Origin: Lucifuga dentata
Lineage: Eukaryota; Chordata; Actinopteri; Ophidiiformes; Bythitidae
Direction: 5' to 3'
Assembly (NCBI GenBank): GCA_014773175.1
Contig: VXCM01002142.1
Span: 16,245 to 80,244 of the forward strand
Length of the DNA: 64,000 nt
Made by a program: the position numbers and the translations under genes. The first letter of the stretch is position 1; each line of letters starts with the position of its first letter. Below, piece after piece: positions 32,696-47,800 of the stretch. Under the pieces are notes generated by a model. The model saw nothing but the letters and a program-made list of their open reading frames with translations. It had not been told where the DNA came from and searched no databases.

Positions 32696-35600
32696 TTTCC
32701 CTTCAGCTGTTTCATTGAGATTCAGCATTTGTTCTGGTTGCAGCCTCCCACTCACTTCAGGATGACGAAGAGAGAGAGAGAGAGAAAGAGAGAGAGAGCG
32801 ATGCAGGAGTCAGGAAGGGACTTAGCAAGCAGCAGAAATGGAACAGCACCACAGAAAACATCACTCACTCCCCCACCATTCTGCCTGCCAATGCCCATCT
32901 CGCCACTTCAAGCACAGCACTACAGACACACCCTCCTCCTTCACCCCTGACTGTTACCATGACAATTCTTTGTTTTCCAGCGCTGTCTCTCAGAGGAGGT
33001 CTATCTTAGCTAATCAACAACCATACAGGCCAAATAGACCCTTCTGCAGAACAAATGCACAAGTTCATGCATGTGCACGCTATTCAAATGATATTAAAAA
33101 AGTGTGGTTTATGTTATGTGTTTATGTAAAAAAAACAAAAAAACATCAGCTGTTTGGGTTTTTCTTATTCTCGAATATCAAAATCTGTATCAGCTTCAAA
33201 AATCCAGTATCATTTCATTTTACTTTTCCTTTTGACCCCTCTTGAGGGTGCAAGGACCTAAAAAGAAGTATAACATATACATAGGCAGTAACCAGCAACT
33301 TAGACAAGGATATAAACCAAAACATTACATACATATACGTCAGTTACTTTTAGTATTTGCAACCTGCATTTTTTTTTTTTTAACAAACTTAAGCAAATTA
33401 AACAAATCTGTGACATTTCTTGTGCCCAACAAATTTTGAAATTTATCAAAACTTGGATTAACCCTAAATATCTTTTGATTCGCTTATTTCTGTCTTCCAA
33501 AAATCAGGACAAACAAGCGCTTAGTGAAATTCATCATCTTGGTCACGTCAAACAAAATACATGGTTTAAGGGTATTATCATGTACATATCTGATATCGGC
33601 AAATTATGGTTCCCACACCTGTACTTAGACCTAAATTCTATCAACTGGGCTCAACAAAGTGAGATATCTCTGAAAATCAAAATCAACTTTAAACACTCTA
33701 TAATTATCATAAAAGGATTCATATTTAATTCATCATGCCAACTCTGTAGATCCATATCTTTAAGTCTTAATTATTAAATCAACCATAAACTTTATATATT
33801 CAGACTTAAAATTTCTAAACCCATGCCATACATAAGACAGCCCACATTCATCAAAGTAGCCAGTGAAGTTAATTCAACGTCACAAGGTATGCTAGTCATC
33901 ATAATGATAATATGATGATACTATAATGATAACTCAGTAATTGTACATTACCACTGCATAAATGAAATCTCACATTACAACCAGAACAGAACACACCATC
34001 AGGTTACTCACAGTGCGAACACATGTCTGTTTATGAGCTTTGAAGCTGGCCAGGTGGCACACAGGACTATGTTGGCCTACATATTAAGCAACATGAAACA
34101 CTCTCCAAAGTTTGCCTGGCGACAGGCCCAGCTTGGAGAGAGCTAAACACAGCTAAATGGCCCCAGAGGGAGCCAGATACTGGGACAATTTCACAAGGTT
34201 TAATTGAAGCTGTCAAATGAATTTGCTTAAATTGTTGATGAGTGAGAATGCAAAAAACAACAACAACAAAAAAAAAACCTTGACATCAAACTAACAGCCA
34301 TTCATTGTTGCAGCTGCCACCACTGTGCACACCAGGGAAAGGAGTTTTGTTTTGCATAATGACAAGCTTCCTATTTCCACCATATTCTCCCCCAACCATG
34401 CCAAAATATGATACCAAAATAATAATTTACAATGAGTTAAATTAAAAAGGATGAGATAATAAAGACTGAGGAAATGCTGGTATTTAAAAACTGTGGTTGG
34501 TTCTTCAGTCTGCTGATAAAACAAGGATATTAGACCATACAAGACAAAAAAGGGATCCACTATTTGTATGTGTGCTTTAACAGGGAATTAGTAATTATTT
34601 GTGACCCCAAGTGGCAGAAAAATAGATGTACAGCATCAACAAAAATGAGGCAAAAAAATCAATTATACAAAAATAATTCTTTTCATAACACTTTCTCATC
34701 ATTTCTCATTAGTTATTTTTTGGCATAGATGGAGTTGGCATGATCCACGCATGATCTTTAAATGGGAAAAGTATTTGTGTGAAGCGTCACTGTTGCTTTT
34801 CTACTTAAACTATAATTATTAATCACTGACTAGACTATAGGTCGAATCTACTTTCTTGTACTCAGAAAGTAGAGGATACGTGCACATCATCAGTGAACTT
34901 AATATAGAAAGAATGATGAAAATATGAGCAAAATCTCAGTATTAAACATCTGATTTATGCAAGAAAAAATATCATGAAACAAAAGTTCAATCAACAAGGA
35001 AAATATATTATGAAATCAAAGAAGGGAAAAATATAAAATAGAGACTAAGGAGCATGGAACAAAAGTGATGATCATTCATTATTGAGGCCCTCTGGATAAA
35101 TATTTTATAATGTGTCTATCTGGTAAGATTAATTTTTCTGAAGAACTAGCTCAAGATTGTACTAATTCTTCTCCATAATTCAATGAAAATGTGTTGTTTT
35201 TGTCAAATTGGTCACCTTTTGTATTCCCTGTAATTGTTGCAACTCATTTGGGTCAATGAGTGTAATTCTGAAAATACCAGAAATCAGTGATGTGATGCAT
35301 CATTACCTAAAACTTAGCAGTGATTGTTATGATATATGGATGAATAACTCCTCAGTCCAAAAGGATTATTTTGAATCTGCCAGAATGCTGCAGAGTACAA
35401 CATTATAATAGTCATTTTACTGACTATCCACATCTTTCCCTAGCAATAAAAAAAGTAACATAACATTCTGGTTCTGTTTTAGCGATAGTCCATCTTTTTA
35501 ATAACTGAGACATGAGGAAATGACAGAGGATCTAAAAGATAACTTGCCAAGGCTACACAAATACAATGAAACAATGAACACCCATTAAACACTCACACAC

Positions 35601-37794
35601 AGGTGTTACTTATTCTGTCTGGTTAGACCTCTTACATTAACTGGACAATGCACTGCTCTGTTCTCCAAGACAATAGTCTGTATTCCCCGCCTGTATTTCT
35701 AGTCTCACAAAGCTATCTTCCCCATTGTCAGAATCCCAAGAAAAAAGCTAAAAATATTCATTAAATATGGCGATGGCGATGGCACAGAAGAGAGCAAGCA
35801 ATACTGGGAAATATTCCCTTATCTTGTTTAGAGACGGACAGGCTGAACAGTAACAGGAGGGCCCAATGCCGTTTGGTGGCAGGCATATGAAATAACTCTT
35901 GGGCTCGGTCAATCACACAATCCCCTGGGGAAAATAGGAGGAAAATCACACTCACATGCACACGCACACACTCACATGCAGACAGCACACAATGCTACAC
36001 CAGCCCTAGCCTGTCCTTTTAACATCCACACATTTCCGAGTGACATGCAGTTGCACTAAAAAAGGCAAACTGTCATTAACAAACTTTAAAAAAAAAAAAA
36101 AAAGAAAGAAAAAAATCATGCTTGGTACTCAGGTTTCCCATGTGGCACCCTGAGAAGACTGGTTGTTGAAACTGCTATTTGTACAACACAGTTTGGGGAA
36201 AAACATGTCTATTGGAGCGTGATTTTGGTGACTTTCAGGTGAAAAGACATCTAATTAGTTGAAAAATTAACTAAATTTATTTGAAGTGTTTTAGATATAT
36301 AGGTTACATGTTTCAATTGCATTTCAACAACTAGATTTCACTGAAATACAGACATTGAAATACTGCTGAAACAATGGTTTTATGTAACCTAAACGTTACT
36401 TTTCAACGAAATTTAGCCTGATTTTTAACCATTTTTAACCAGACTAAATTTGTTTGTTGGGTAGGATTACATTCTGAAATTGAAGATGCAAACATGAATG
36501 CTGCAAGGCTTTTCATGCATTTTTGTTTGCTTTCAGTATCACAGCTGTCCAGCTGAGAGGCTGTGGATTAATCACCTTGACACTGAATGCTTGGCCACAC
36601 AGAGGAGCCCTGACAAGAACAAAAGACAGACAGACCCAAAGGGGTTTGGATTTGATAATCAGTCCAGCGCCATGTTACACTGCCATTTCGCTTATCTGTG
36701 TATGCATGAATGTGTGTGTGTGTGTGTGTGTGTGTGTTTGATTGNATTTCGCTTATCTGTGTATGCATGAATGTGTGTGTGTGTGTGTGTGTGTGTGTTT
36801 GATTGTCACATCAGTCATGCTGAAGCAGTGGCAGGTACAGGAGGGGCTGTCACACCTCTCAGCATCCCTCAAGCTTTACTGAACCCAAGGGAAACACAAA
36901 GAATCAGGCTGGGAGATTGAAATCTGCCCACTTCCACTCACACACACACACGCACGCACACACACGCACGCGACCCAAAAGCAGCTCTGTTATGCCTTCA
37001 TATTCCCCCAATGAATGTTCAATAAATGTAAAAAATATACAGTAAATTTTTAACATAATAATCATTCATGCATCTTGCATTGCTAAGACTTTTTTTTAAA
37101 TGCATTTAGTTTTCAGTGAAGCAATCTGAATTTCTTAATGCCAACATGCTAATGAGTTTATAGAATCTTTTCAGACCTTTGAAGCTTGAAGAAAAGAAGG
37201 AGACAATAAGCACAGCAGCAAATGCAGCTTGACAGAGGAGATAGGCCTGCTATGTAATAATGTATGATTCAAAGCTATTTTAAGATTGTGGCTTGCTAAA
37301 TCTAGATTTCTTTGGGGAAATCTTGCTCACATCACTCTGTGAAACTGCGCCAAGAGCACAGTCAGTGCCTGGATTTGGTAACGAGGCAGCTTCTCACTCA
37401 GATTATACCAAACCATATAGCATCACAGTGAGTCCGGCTTAGGATCTGGAAATAGATGGCTAGCTGGCTAGCTAGCTAGTTAGCTAGCTAACTAATAATT
37501 GTTTTCTACTTTGGCAAGGTGGATGTTATCTTTAGCAACACGTATGTACAGCAGTTCTTAATTTATATTTAGTTCAGTGGAAGGCGCTCTTTACAGAATT
37601 TTTCACATACAGTAATGTACAAAGTTGGCATTGTGGTTTGTTTTTAGTGGAGCTACCAATATAGCCTCACGTATGGCAGCATGAACAAATTGTCATGCGA
37701 CGTAAGTGAAAAATGATATATACAGGGCTGCACATAAGCAGTACACAGGTAGGCATGTGTGCCCTCAAAGAGAAAATGAGAGAGAGAGGGCACT

Positions 37795-37831
<37 letters not shown>

Positions 37832-40800
37832 CAGGTATGATTGTAATGAATTTAATTGAAACTGCCTTGAATTTTACAGGACCTGAGCACTGAGCATTAA
37901 AAGAGACTATAGAATCATGTCATTTTACAAAGAAGATGTACCACAACTCTAATACCCCCTGAAAGGAAAACACAACAAAAGTCTACATGGTATATATATT
38001 GCTGTGATTTGTGGTCTAGGATAATATTGTGAACATGATATGAGCTATAAAAAAAAAAAGGGAACCAATATAGCATGAAATATACCTGCAGCTGTGATGA
38101 GTTTCAGAGGTAAAACTTCATTATCAGTAAGTAGGAAGCTCATTGTTGCATAATTGTATTAATTTCTTGAAACATAAATTCTGACACTGGGAGTGTTAAG
38201 AAAAAAAAGCGACGTTTTTGGCTGATGTGTGATGTGAAAACACATTTTAGTAAGTAGCAATGTCAGTAAGGAAGTTAAGTGATACAAGGGCTTTTAATAG
38301 TTTTTAATCACTGATTATTTATTTATTTATTTTACAGTTGGAGTAATTGCTTAGTCTGTAAAATGCCAAAAGTACTAACTAAAATGCAAGGGATTTACCT
38401 TTAAGAAAGGCAAAAAAATCTAACTTTCGCCATGGTTTCATATATTACCAGGCCAGTTTGGTTTGGTGAAATATCTTGTGACTTTGATTCCAAATGCAGG
38501 ATTATGTTTTCACTGATGATGTTTATGTTCCATCAGTATGTAAGTTGCTCAGAGATAATATCTGTCATAATTTATTTTAGGAAAGGTCAGATCTGGAGAA
38601 AAATAAATTAATACCAAAGTTGCACAGCCTCAGTCATTTCACTGTGGCATGCTGATTACACTGTGATATGTCTGTGGGGAAGGAATCAGGGATCATCAGA
38701 GAAAGAAAAGACAGAGAAGGATCTGACAGGGCTCAGCAGGGATGTCTGACCAATCAGGGCCAATGACAGCACTGATCCTATGATGACAGAAAAATGGATT
38801 ATTACGGCTCTCGGATGAATCCCCTTCATCACATCACTCTTTATCTAGTCCCTCTCACAGCTCATAACGTGCACTGAGGACCCTTCAAAGATTTAGTCCC
38901 TATAGTACTGAGTGGGTGGTATAGTTGTCATGTGGATGGAGGAGTCATCATTCAGCTGGAGGACCTGAGGACTTCACACCCTTCTGAGACCTGCTGAAGT
39001 GTTCTGGAGCAATGAATCACCACCAGCTCCAGGTTTACTATTTTTATCTGACCCTTAATGAAATTGTCATGTTATCATCTCAGCATCAGAAGTATTTTGG
39101 GGTTCATCATTAAGGGTGTGATGGAATCTGAACCTACACTGATAAAGCAGCTTGGTTATGGTTACTTTCTTTGCTGACAAGAAGCACATCATTAATACCA
39201 GGTTGCCTGATGTCCATTTTGTGGTTTGAACGTGAACCTATGGCACATTGACTTTGGTGGACCTTGTGTTCCCCTCTGAGACTAGCCTCCTAAAAATTCT
39301 GTCCATTTATCCTTTTAGATTGTTGTTTAGCTTTACTGAGAGTCTTTGGCTGCTTGGTGGTTTTGAGTAGGGTCAAGGCAACATGTTTCCTACACATGCC
39401 ATTCTATGTCTTGTGCTGTAGTCTCTGCAATTTCCTCTGACATGCTTGATGATAAAAATTTAAATAAAAAAAGCAGATGTTCGTTCAGTTTTAAAGTCAA
39501 AAAAAATACAAAAATGTATGTCACAATAAACTATTTTTTATGTTGTTGCATATTTAGGTATTATTTGTGTATTGCCAATTCTTAACTGAATCTTCATGAT
39601 GGCAACAAGACATGTTTTTTTTTTTCAATTTTATTTTATTTATTTATTTTTTTAGGAAACTGCTAAATCAACTGCTAAGTTTCTATTTAATGCATCAAGG
39701 TTAATTTTAAATTAACAAACAAGAAGTCCTTTGTGATAGTACATTGTTATTTTAGGCACAGCCAATATACCAGCGCACCTCAGCTGAAGAAGTCAGGATG
39801 GACTGCTGCCTGAGCAGGGACATTAAAAGGCAAATCGTATGGTTTAAAACATTAAATTTTACATGGTTGAGGACCAGAGGACCTTATGCATCCATGATGA
39901 CTTAACTTTGTGCTGGCAGGTTGGCACATTTGACTAAATGGCATTAAGCACAGTTTTCATGATGCACACACAGGTGCACAAACACAAACACAAACCAATA
40001 CACAAAATACCTAAAAATTCCATGAGAACATATGCTTGAGCATACTGTGGGATTTAGGATTCTTTGTAGCAATGAGATGATTGCATTCTCTGTGACGAGG
40101 AGAAAAAAAGGGGATAAGAAGAAATGTCAGATGAATCCTTACACTAATAACAGCATATGTGAGAACATATATCACCAATCATTCCATGGCACCAGATTCC
40201 ACAGTGAATTTGAAGTTTGTTATCTTACATTCATTGATCTCTTGTAGCCATTAATGAAGCTGCTCTGGCTTTTGATGATGTACCAAACTATGAGACAGTC
40301 AGCTTCTTTGTCCTCCATTTCATCTTCAAAGAATTTAATCAGAATAAGTGAAGTATAGCATCTGGCAGACTGAGCATACATCACTGCACTGGCTGACTCA
40401 AATTCCCAAACCAACCATCCCAAAATTGATCGACTAGTGTGAGCCCTAACAACTATGGATTTCCCAAAAATGCTATCAGTGACATGCAGCTGGATGGAGA
40501 GCTATTTTCTGATTATGGACCTACTCAAGTGATGCACAGGATGCAAGGCTCGTGTCAGTAATCTGGTTTGCTGCTCTTTCAATGACCACAAAAACCCAGA
40601 ACCGTCCTATCCTGTCTCTTTATAAGCTCCTTAGTGTAGAGTCATATTGAAATGTGGTCAAAAGCAATAATAAACATAAATAAGGATGCATTCACATGAT
40701 AAATGTTGAGGGTACACTAAGCTGGGCATTCCATTGTTGTGGAATGGGAGCTGAGCAGTCACTCTCAAATTGGAATGACACGCACCAGTTGGGTTCTCCC

Positions 40801-41423
40801 CTCTGCTGCTGCACTCAAAGTTCAGGCAGAGTAGGCAGGAGGTGAGCGAGGCGCAGGCTGTCTGTGGCGCAAATGCCAATATGAGAGCATTCTAATGAGA
40901 CAAGTGGACATAGATGGAATTGTGACTAGCCTCTTCATTGTACAGCTCATACTTAGCTATCCTGAGTATATTTATATCTGCAGAGGAAGAAATGGGGTTC
41001 CATCTTTATGTGACTACTAATGTGGAAATCCTGAATGATGACAAATTATAATCAAGCGGCTACAATAACCACAACACACGTTGAGTGTCAAGATGATACA
41101 GAGCTCTATTAATTTCTCTCTAGGATGATGGCACTCCACCAGGGCGGATGAATATTCCAGCAGAACATGAATAAATGATGAGGTGAGGCAGTGCTGAGAG
41201 GCTCATGACACTTTGGTGTGCTCAACTGTTGTTTTTACATCCTTTCCCTCTACCTCTGTATGTCTTCAACTGAGTTTCCCATGATACCCTTCCTCCTTTT
41301 CCATAAGCACACAGGGGGCCTACCTGTGTTTCCTTCCTAAGCTCTCCATCTCATTCTGTTCTCATTTTGGCTCCTAATGTTATTAAGGAAATAACTGTTG
41401 GTGCTTTTTTTATTTTAAACATA
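28273..41423 (-). other. apba2 5' intron, central part
   Basis: Thirteen kb with no exon that I can support. Simple repeats are (CA)n at about 28734-28762, (TA)n at about 31950-31965, (GA)n at 32635-32690, (TG)n with N at 36711-36805, GCTA-rich sequence at about 37457-37493, and (CT)n/(TA)n at 37795-37831. Sequence near 29440-29510 resembles the 3' end of a dispersed repeat but was not classified. Confidence 0.45.
32635..32690. repeat. (AG)n microsatellite
   Basis: About 28 uninterrupted AG units. A second, shorter and imperfect AG run is at about 32768-32799. Confidence 0.95.
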
Positions 41424-41868
41424 CAGTGGGGTCCAAAAGTCTGAGACCACATCAAAAATCTGTGATGTTTTCCATGTAAATGTAGAAATAATCAGNGGGT
41501 CCAAAAGTCTGAGACCACATCAAAAATCTGTGATGTTTTCCATGTAAATGTAGAAATAATCAGAAAGTGTGACATCACAAGAAGCTTTTTGGAATGTTGT
41601 CAAATCATGCTGGGATGACTTGGGTCATCAGGTATTGCACAGATTTGTGGAGTCCATGCCAGCTGGAGTGCATCTGTCATTAAAGCAAGAGGGGGCATAC
41701 CAAATACTAAGATATTCTGACATTCATGTGCACTTTTCAAAGATTCAACTTTTCACTCAAATTGTTAAGATGACATTATCATTTATAATACAAAATCTTG
41801 AATTAAATTGAAAAAGAACATAAAATAGAAGCATTTTCACAGTGGTCTCAGACTTTTGGCCCCCACTG
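41424..41868. mobile_element. Tc1/mariner-type remnant with TA target duplication
   Basis: The ends are CAGTGGGGTCCAAAAGTCTG and its near-perfect inverse CAGACTTTTGGCCCCCACTG, flanked by TA on both sides. Inside, the plus strand from about 41569 reads EAFWNVVKSCWDDLGHQVLH followed by RFVESMP. This resembles the C-terminal tail of Tc1-like transposases, so the element seems to be an internally deleted Tc1 rather than an unrelated MITE. The left terminal part is repeated around an N at 41496 (41429-41495 and 41497-41563), an assembly artefact that inflates its length by about 68 bp. Confidence 0.85.
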
Positions 41869-44800
41869 TATTTAGAAACAAAACATTTTTAAGAAGCACA
41901 TATTAGTAATGTAGATATGTTTGACTAAGGTTCAGAAAACTTTAAGCTCAGTCCTGTACCCATGTACACATTTGATATATCTCTCTCTCTGAAAGGTAAT
42001 TTTGCTCTGATTTGATTCTGACCTGTCCTTGTTAAATAAATCTCCCATTTGTTTAAAAAAAAACAAAAAACAATTTCTCTTGACCACTTACTCCAAACGT
42101 TTACATAATCTCTCCTCTTTAAATGTTTTTGTTCCACTCTGGGATGGCAACAAGGCTCAGAGGACCACCGCATAGGCTAAGAAGCTCTTAAACTCCCAGA
42201 GGTTGATATGTTTGCCTGTTCAGTACCCAGCAACAGGTCTCACAGCATCAGTACACAGAAATACACAACAAAGTAGAGCAGATCATCAGATGGGGGNGGG
42301 TTTCTGGAGGTATGTTGTAAAGGCAAGCAATAGGAAGAAGTAGTAGCCTTTATGAAATTTGAGCCCAAAATAATATGCCAAGGCACAAGGTAAAACGGAC
42401 TTACTAATAACTGTGAGTAGAGCAGCTCCACTAGCTTCAGGCACTGACCTAAAACAGAACAGAACAGAAGAGAATCCCACTGAGAATCAAACTGAAAACC
42501 CAGATGAAAGACACAGTTTGGCATGGAAGACTTAGCTTTGATCTGCCTCTCCTCCTTGTACAGCAGAAGTGACACTGTGCACAGTTGTCTTTCAACTTTA
42601 TCATTTGGAACTGGACTCTATCAGAAGTTCTACAGTCCTTGTGCACATTGGCTGGTTCCAGCTAAATAAATTATGACAAAGTGTGAAATTAATATGTCTA
42701 TACTGCTTCTTTGTTACCTTGTCACACTAATTAATGTGAACATAAGCTTTAAGAAAAACATTCTGTCATCAAGGCACATTAGCCTTCATTCTCTTTCACT
42801 TGATCAGCTCAGATCAGAGCCTCCCAAAACCCACTATAGGGAAGTGTCTTTGCTGGTCTTAGCACTCTTATTACATATTGTGTATATTTTTTACTGCTGC
42901 TGACCCATCTCCAGTTAATATTTTTCAGATTCTTTAATGGGTTTTTTTCCCCTTTATTTCAGTATGACATGAAATCAACCTGCAGAAACTTGGAATTATT
43001 CATCAGAGTGACTATTATGGTTACAGTGGTTGTGGTGGTAGGTCCTCCAGATCCAACATCCAATACTTGAGTATGGCTGCATGAGACTGACTGCCCTGTA
43101 ACATCCTAGATAAAGGATTTTAGGGCAGAAGTTATGGCAAAACGGAGGAAGAAACCACATTAGATCAGCTGCATTCTGCCAAACTCTGACAGCAGGGCTT
43201 CACCATCTGCCATTAAAGCAATGGCACACGTCACATCTCATCCTCGTGGCTTCAGTCCTCTTGTGACAGCCTTAAGATTGCTGTCCTCTCTCGGCAGTGG
43301 GATCAGATCAGCCAGAAAACACACCAGCAGCTTACACACTGTTGGTGTCAGTATGATAGCTCTTTCACCGCAGCCAGGAGGGCATTGATTTGAGCTGACT
43401 GATAGGGTCAGAAGGGGGGAAGGGGTAAAACTAGGCAAGTGGGTATGTGTGAGATGTATTGAAGACAACCCAACAACATTTTGAGTAACAAATAACAGAA
43501 TGGCCATTGTGCAACAACTATCAAATGAAACAATAATATGAACACATACAGTATATTTCCAAATGACTGTAATGATTCCTGATCAAAAACTCCAGAAGAA
43601 GAATCGCTGACAGGATGTTGGTTACTCACTGCAGATTTATATTAAAAGTCTGGACACGTGTTGGATGAGGGCAATGAAGAAAGAAGCAAAATGATCTTTT
43701 GAACTGCTTGTGATCGACACTCGCTGACTCATTCTGCCCAGTGAATACAAAGTTTGAGAGAGAGAGATGAAGTGGCGAGTGCCAGAGCTTGTTATAAAAA
43801 ACAGAGCAGCTGCAGAAAACTATTAGGAAGGAAAATGGCAACTTTTAGAACCTCCTCTCAGGAGCTGTAAAATGACATCTCCAGCAATATGTTCACTAAA
43901 TTAAACAATAATCATTTTTTTTCTGGTTTGTGGCAGCATTTACCTATAGTGTGTGTGGACTTCCAGGAATTTATAAACCCACACAAGCAGATTTAATTGA
44001 CACAAATACTTACAATGATAATGTCTCTCCCATCTAAGCACTGCTGTAGTTCAGCATGGCTCCCCTCCTCCTATTTTCACAAAGCCCTGAGGCTTGTATT
44101 GGTCCCACAGGCCCAACTCACACTGCAGCACACTGCAGCTACACAGTCTTTGAGACAAAACACTCAGCAGATCACACTTACACCAAACCAAAGGGAAAAA
44201 AATATAAGGAGCGGATAGTCAAATCAGCTGCAGTATAGGGATCCTATGGACCGTATCATTTCAGAAAATGTAAAACAAATGTCACAAAACCATAAACAGG
44301 TCAGTATTAGCTGGGAGCTATCTGCAAAGATGACTAAATTCAACTCATATCTGTTGATATTACTGTTTTTGCATCCAATTTCCTGAATTCCCTTGTCCTA
44401 TCATTCCTAACCAATCACAGCATTGAGCTAAGATACAAAGATACAGTGCCCAGCTAAGAAATTACAAAGTCAAATCCCTTGTATCCCAAAATTTACATGG
44501 ATATGTATATTTACATGGATATGGATATGTTGAATACAAAAATAGATATGATCATGGAAGAAAATTAGTAATTCATGGGGATAAATCCAGGGCAGCAGAG
44601 CAGGATATAGATGGTATCTCATCTGTTTTATGCCAGTCACAGGCACCATTATTATCTGTGGTGACTTTTTTCCTGGAGATACTTGAGAGAAGGAGATCCT
44701 GGGAGTAAGAGTCAAGCACTGAAGAGAAAAAAAAAAAACATTAAGGCAGACAGTTGATAATACTGAACACTGTAAATTACAAAAACTTCAGGTAGAAAAA

Positions 44801-47800
44801 AACCAAAACTGCATACATATGCTGAAGAATAGTATCGTGCTGAGCACCTAGTACAGAGATGTGCTTCTATGTTGATTTAAATGATCTGCCAACATCAACC
44901 TCACACAATCAGGTGTGCACATAGCAAATACACACATGCATCAATTGACAGACATGCACAAACACCTGCATGATTCCACTAATGAATCTGACCACAGCAT
45001 CTCCAAGAGGAAATCCATCCACATTGATCTCTATCCTCCCTCCTTTCTTTTCTATTCCATAGAAAGGCTTAGGGCACACTGTTCATCCTGATACCTTACA
45101 TAAGCTGTTCCCTGGCATTTTATATCCTGTCAACACTTTACAAGGTTACTCACTGCCATGCTGTTGTGATGTCCTGTCCCAGAGCAATCACATAGCTCTT
45201 TTCTGAATTGCAAACCTTAAAGCACCAAACTGTAGAATGGGGGATGAAATGAGAGGGCTATAAGGTGGAGCAGAGAGAAACAAGCTCTTGGCTCCAGTTA
45301 TGACATCCTGACCAACACCTTCACTCTTTACTCTGGGTGTTGGTTAGTTACTGCAGCATCAGTGCTAAGAGCAAAACATCCAGTTCAACAACATGTTTTC
45401 CAGCTTTGCATCTTGAGTGGATAACAGTATAAATGACACATGACACCAGTATAAATGGCACATCAGCTGAATGTGCCTCATGAAATGAATTTGTCTATCT
45501 GTTCCCTCTGTCAATGACAAATCCCTCATCTCTGCTTTTCTTCCGGTTTCAGCTTCCGACTCCTGTACCCATTAGTCATTGATCCTGACTGGGTGTGCCC
45601 CCTGCAGAAGGGTGTGTACCTGTTCAGTCTGCAGCGCTGCAGTTAAGGTGAAACACCCTCACTTTCACTGGCTATCGACTTTAACTTCATTGTAAGCTTT
45701 ATGAGGAACCAGCAGAACAGAAATCTAGAAACAATTCCTAAATGCAGTCCCTCAACATAAAACAGATACCACCCTGGATTCCTGTATATTTCTGACTGGG
45801 GTCTTATTCTAAATAAAATGTTTGCATTTTGAGTAAAAAAAAATAAATAAGAATACAAAAGCAATCAATTTATCCCTCGCTAACCACACTATTCTCAGCA
45901 AAGCCCAGATGTTTCATTTGGGTTTTGTTGAACAAGGAATGAGAGCTACCTGCACAAGCTCAATAACAACATAGTTGAGTCTCATAAATAATGGGTGGAA
46001 ATGGATATGTGTAAAGACACTCATTAAGACAATCATACCATCCCACAAGATTTGATTTTCATTAATTCTAATAAATGCAAAGCTTCAATGGATGAACAAA
46101 AATGCATGACTAACTCACAAACAGCAACAAAATGAATAGACAAGATAACTACAAAAATGATTGATTATTGTCTGATTTAATATGCTGATGTGACTTTCTT
46201 TGCAAATCAAGTTAACTACACTACATCAATAAATGCATTTATTAACTGAAAATAATACTTTGATTAATCTGAAAAGTGTTAGACTTTTATATCAACTGTG
46301 TACTTGGTGAAATTCCACCAACAACAGTCCTGTTATATCATCAATCTGTGACGTTCAGTGGATTCCAGGAGTTATACCACAGTTATTTTGTAATGTAGTG
46401 GGAAACTGTCCCCTCCTCGGTCATTACAATACTATATGAATCCCTGAAAACCCTTTTGTTATGTGTGTGAAGACAGCAAAAAGCAGTCAAGGCAAAACAT
46501 CATGTAGCTGCAATAAATTATGCTGCAGATTGTTATCGCATTCTCTTCTGCAATGGATTTAGCCATTGCACGAATGAGCTCTGTGTCTGTGTGTTTAATG
46601 TCATAAATGCAAATCTAAAAGCTTCTGATGCACTGACAAAAAAAAAAAAAAAAAAAAAAAAAAAAGATGTTTTCTTAAAAATTCCTGTCTAACTCCAAAT
46701 AAGCCTCATGGAAATATCTGTATTTTACACCATTTAATATGTTACATCATCCATACGTAACCATTTATCCAGAAAAAAACAAACAAATAAATAAATATAA
46801 ACAAATAAATAAATCACCAAACCAAAAACGGAAAGTGCACATTACAAAAACTGTTTTTTGACAGTGCTAAATTGTTATCGAGTGGATCTTACCTCAAAGA
46901 TTCTTCTGTGTTTTAACTGATGAAATGAGTAATTCTGAGGAGTCACATTTTTTCTTCATCCCTCACCAACACGTACAACAGCATGACAGCACGAAAATGA
47001 TGTCTACACAACTGTCTGTCTACTTGATTGGAAGTCTTCTCAGATAATCCTACCAATCTTTATCCTGTCAGAAAGCTGATACTGATGTGCTGTTCATGCT
47101 AAAGAAAATTGATTTATTTTTTCAAAACAAATTCAACATGCTTCCATCCTTTGCATCATTTCCTCTCAGTTCTGATTGTTTATTCAATGTTTTTCCTGAA
47201 GGAAAAATCTGTTGCAGGTATTTCAACTTCTTGCTACATTGCAAGTCCATCTAAACAAGATGCCTGGACCTCAATCAAAAGCCACATCCATATGAACAAA
47301 TCAATACCTAATCTCCTACTAACACTGCAAGTGGACTGATAAAATACAGATGTGAAATTGAAAGACTCCAGCAATGGAGGTTTTTTTTTATGAGTTCTAT
47401 AGGTTTTTTTTTCAGTCAATTGTGAATATTTAGGAACAAAACAGTCAATAAAAACTTTCTGTAGCCCATTAAGATGAAACTTTGACAATCTCTTTAATGC
47501 TCCTTTAAATACTAATTGTGAATGAAATGACTTTTCACTGTTATGTGTAAATGTTGGCTGATATTGCTGAGCCCACTGAGAATCAACACCCAGTATGCAG
47601 ACTTTATTGACTTTCAGCTGATTGTTTTGGTTTGCCACCATGTCTTTATATCCCTTGTTTCTCCATGAAACTTGCTTATAAAACTGTGGTCAAGCACAGC
47701 CAGATCACAAGCTCACAAGCTGGCTGTGCACAATCTCTTCAAAATGAAATGGCAGATAGCATAAAAATATAAGTTGCTGGTAAAGAAAGCTTGACATTCA

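Noticed and set aside
33436..33777. A 113-residue plus-strand frame that looks vaguely protein-like
   Set aside because: I could not tie it to any family, and codon composition is AT-driven. It may be a worn transposon fragment, but this cannot be supported.
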